A stretch of DNA of 13,677 bases from JBOGJG01 sp050747825 (GTDB lineage Bacteria > Acidobacteriota > UBA6911 > RPQK01 > JBOGJG01). Position numbers and translations under genes: made by a program. The notes beneath the pieces are model-generated. The model saw only the letters and a list, made by a program, of their open reading frames with translations, made no database searches and was not told the DNA's origin. Positions 13,569 through 13,677 of the stretch are shown here, piece after piece (position 1 is the first letter of the stretch; each line of letters opens with the position of its first letter). Where the stretch lies: the NCBI GenBank assembly GCA_050747825.1, contig JBOGJG010000118.1, positions 1-13,677 on the forward strand. The letters run 5' to 3'.

Positions 13569-13677
13569 CGAATCGTGTATGGCGGCGGAGGGTATAATGT
13601 CGACGACCGCTTGACGGTCATCGTCCTCATGAATCTGGATGATGCCGACTGGGCGTCGATTGTGCTCGGCGTCGCGG
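13569..13677 (+). pseudogene. 3' part of a serine hydrolase/beta-lactamase-family gene, 5' end missing
   Basis: The frame starting at 13569 and open to the window edge reads VYGGGGYNVDDRLTVIVLMN, followed by LDDADWASIVLGVA. The pattern GGG, then D-D-R-L-T-V-I-V-L-x-N-L-D-x-A-D, is the C-terminal strand and helix of class C beta-lactamase-like serine hydrolases. The upstream catalytic parts (SxxK, YxN) are absent: going 5', the frame passes straight into the right arm of the inverted-repeat element at 13529. The gene therefore looks truncated, perhaps by the element's insertion or by a rearrangement. The remainder lies outside the window, so the actual end cannot be judged. Confidence 0.4.

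Overview
The window comes from a Gram-negative bacterium: it encodes a porin-like outer-membrane barrel, a TolC-type outer-membrane channel, a lipoprotein adaptor and c-type haem proteins. The first membrane protein and the overall gene mix resemble what I recall from Acidobacteriota. No rRNA or phylogenetic marker is present, so this placement is a guess.

Layout. At 110-1783 (+) lie a multi-pass membrane protein and a membrane-anchored alpha/beta hydrolase. At 1873-2588 (+) is a VapBC-type toxin-antitoxin pair with a likely leaderless promoter. Directly behind it, at about 2659-3159 (+), is a truncated piece of a heavy-metal RND pump, ending near a cluster of palindromes. At 3231-6205 (+) an apparent operon encodes a coiled-coil porin, a stand-alone CuA-type cupredoxin with all side-chain copper ligands, and a di-haem DHOR (DUF1111) cytochrome. 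Convergent with it, at 12364-6255 (-), is a complete czc-like efflux operon: a small Cys/His-rich exported protein, a CzcC-like outer-membrane channel, a CzcB-like adaptor lipoprotein and a CzcA-like pump with the divalent-cation signature. At 13301-12592 (-) are two small genes that overlap by 4 bases, a DUF5674 protein and an unrecognised helical protein. The right end holds a MITE-like inverted-repeat element with perfect 30-bp arms, then the 3' part of what looks like a serine hydrolase gene.

How the genes may fit together. The centre of the window reads as a metal-handling region. The czc-like operon should export divalent cations from periplasm or cytoplasm to the outside. The porin/CuA/di-haem operon supplies an outer-membrane protein and two periplasmic redox proteins, and is the most unusual combination here. 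A functional link between the two operons is inferred only from their being adjacent and sharing a metal theme. The truncated RND copy, the toxin-antitoxin pair, the inverted-repeat element and the broken hydrolase gene suggest a region that has been rearranged. No metal-responsive regulator gene is visible.
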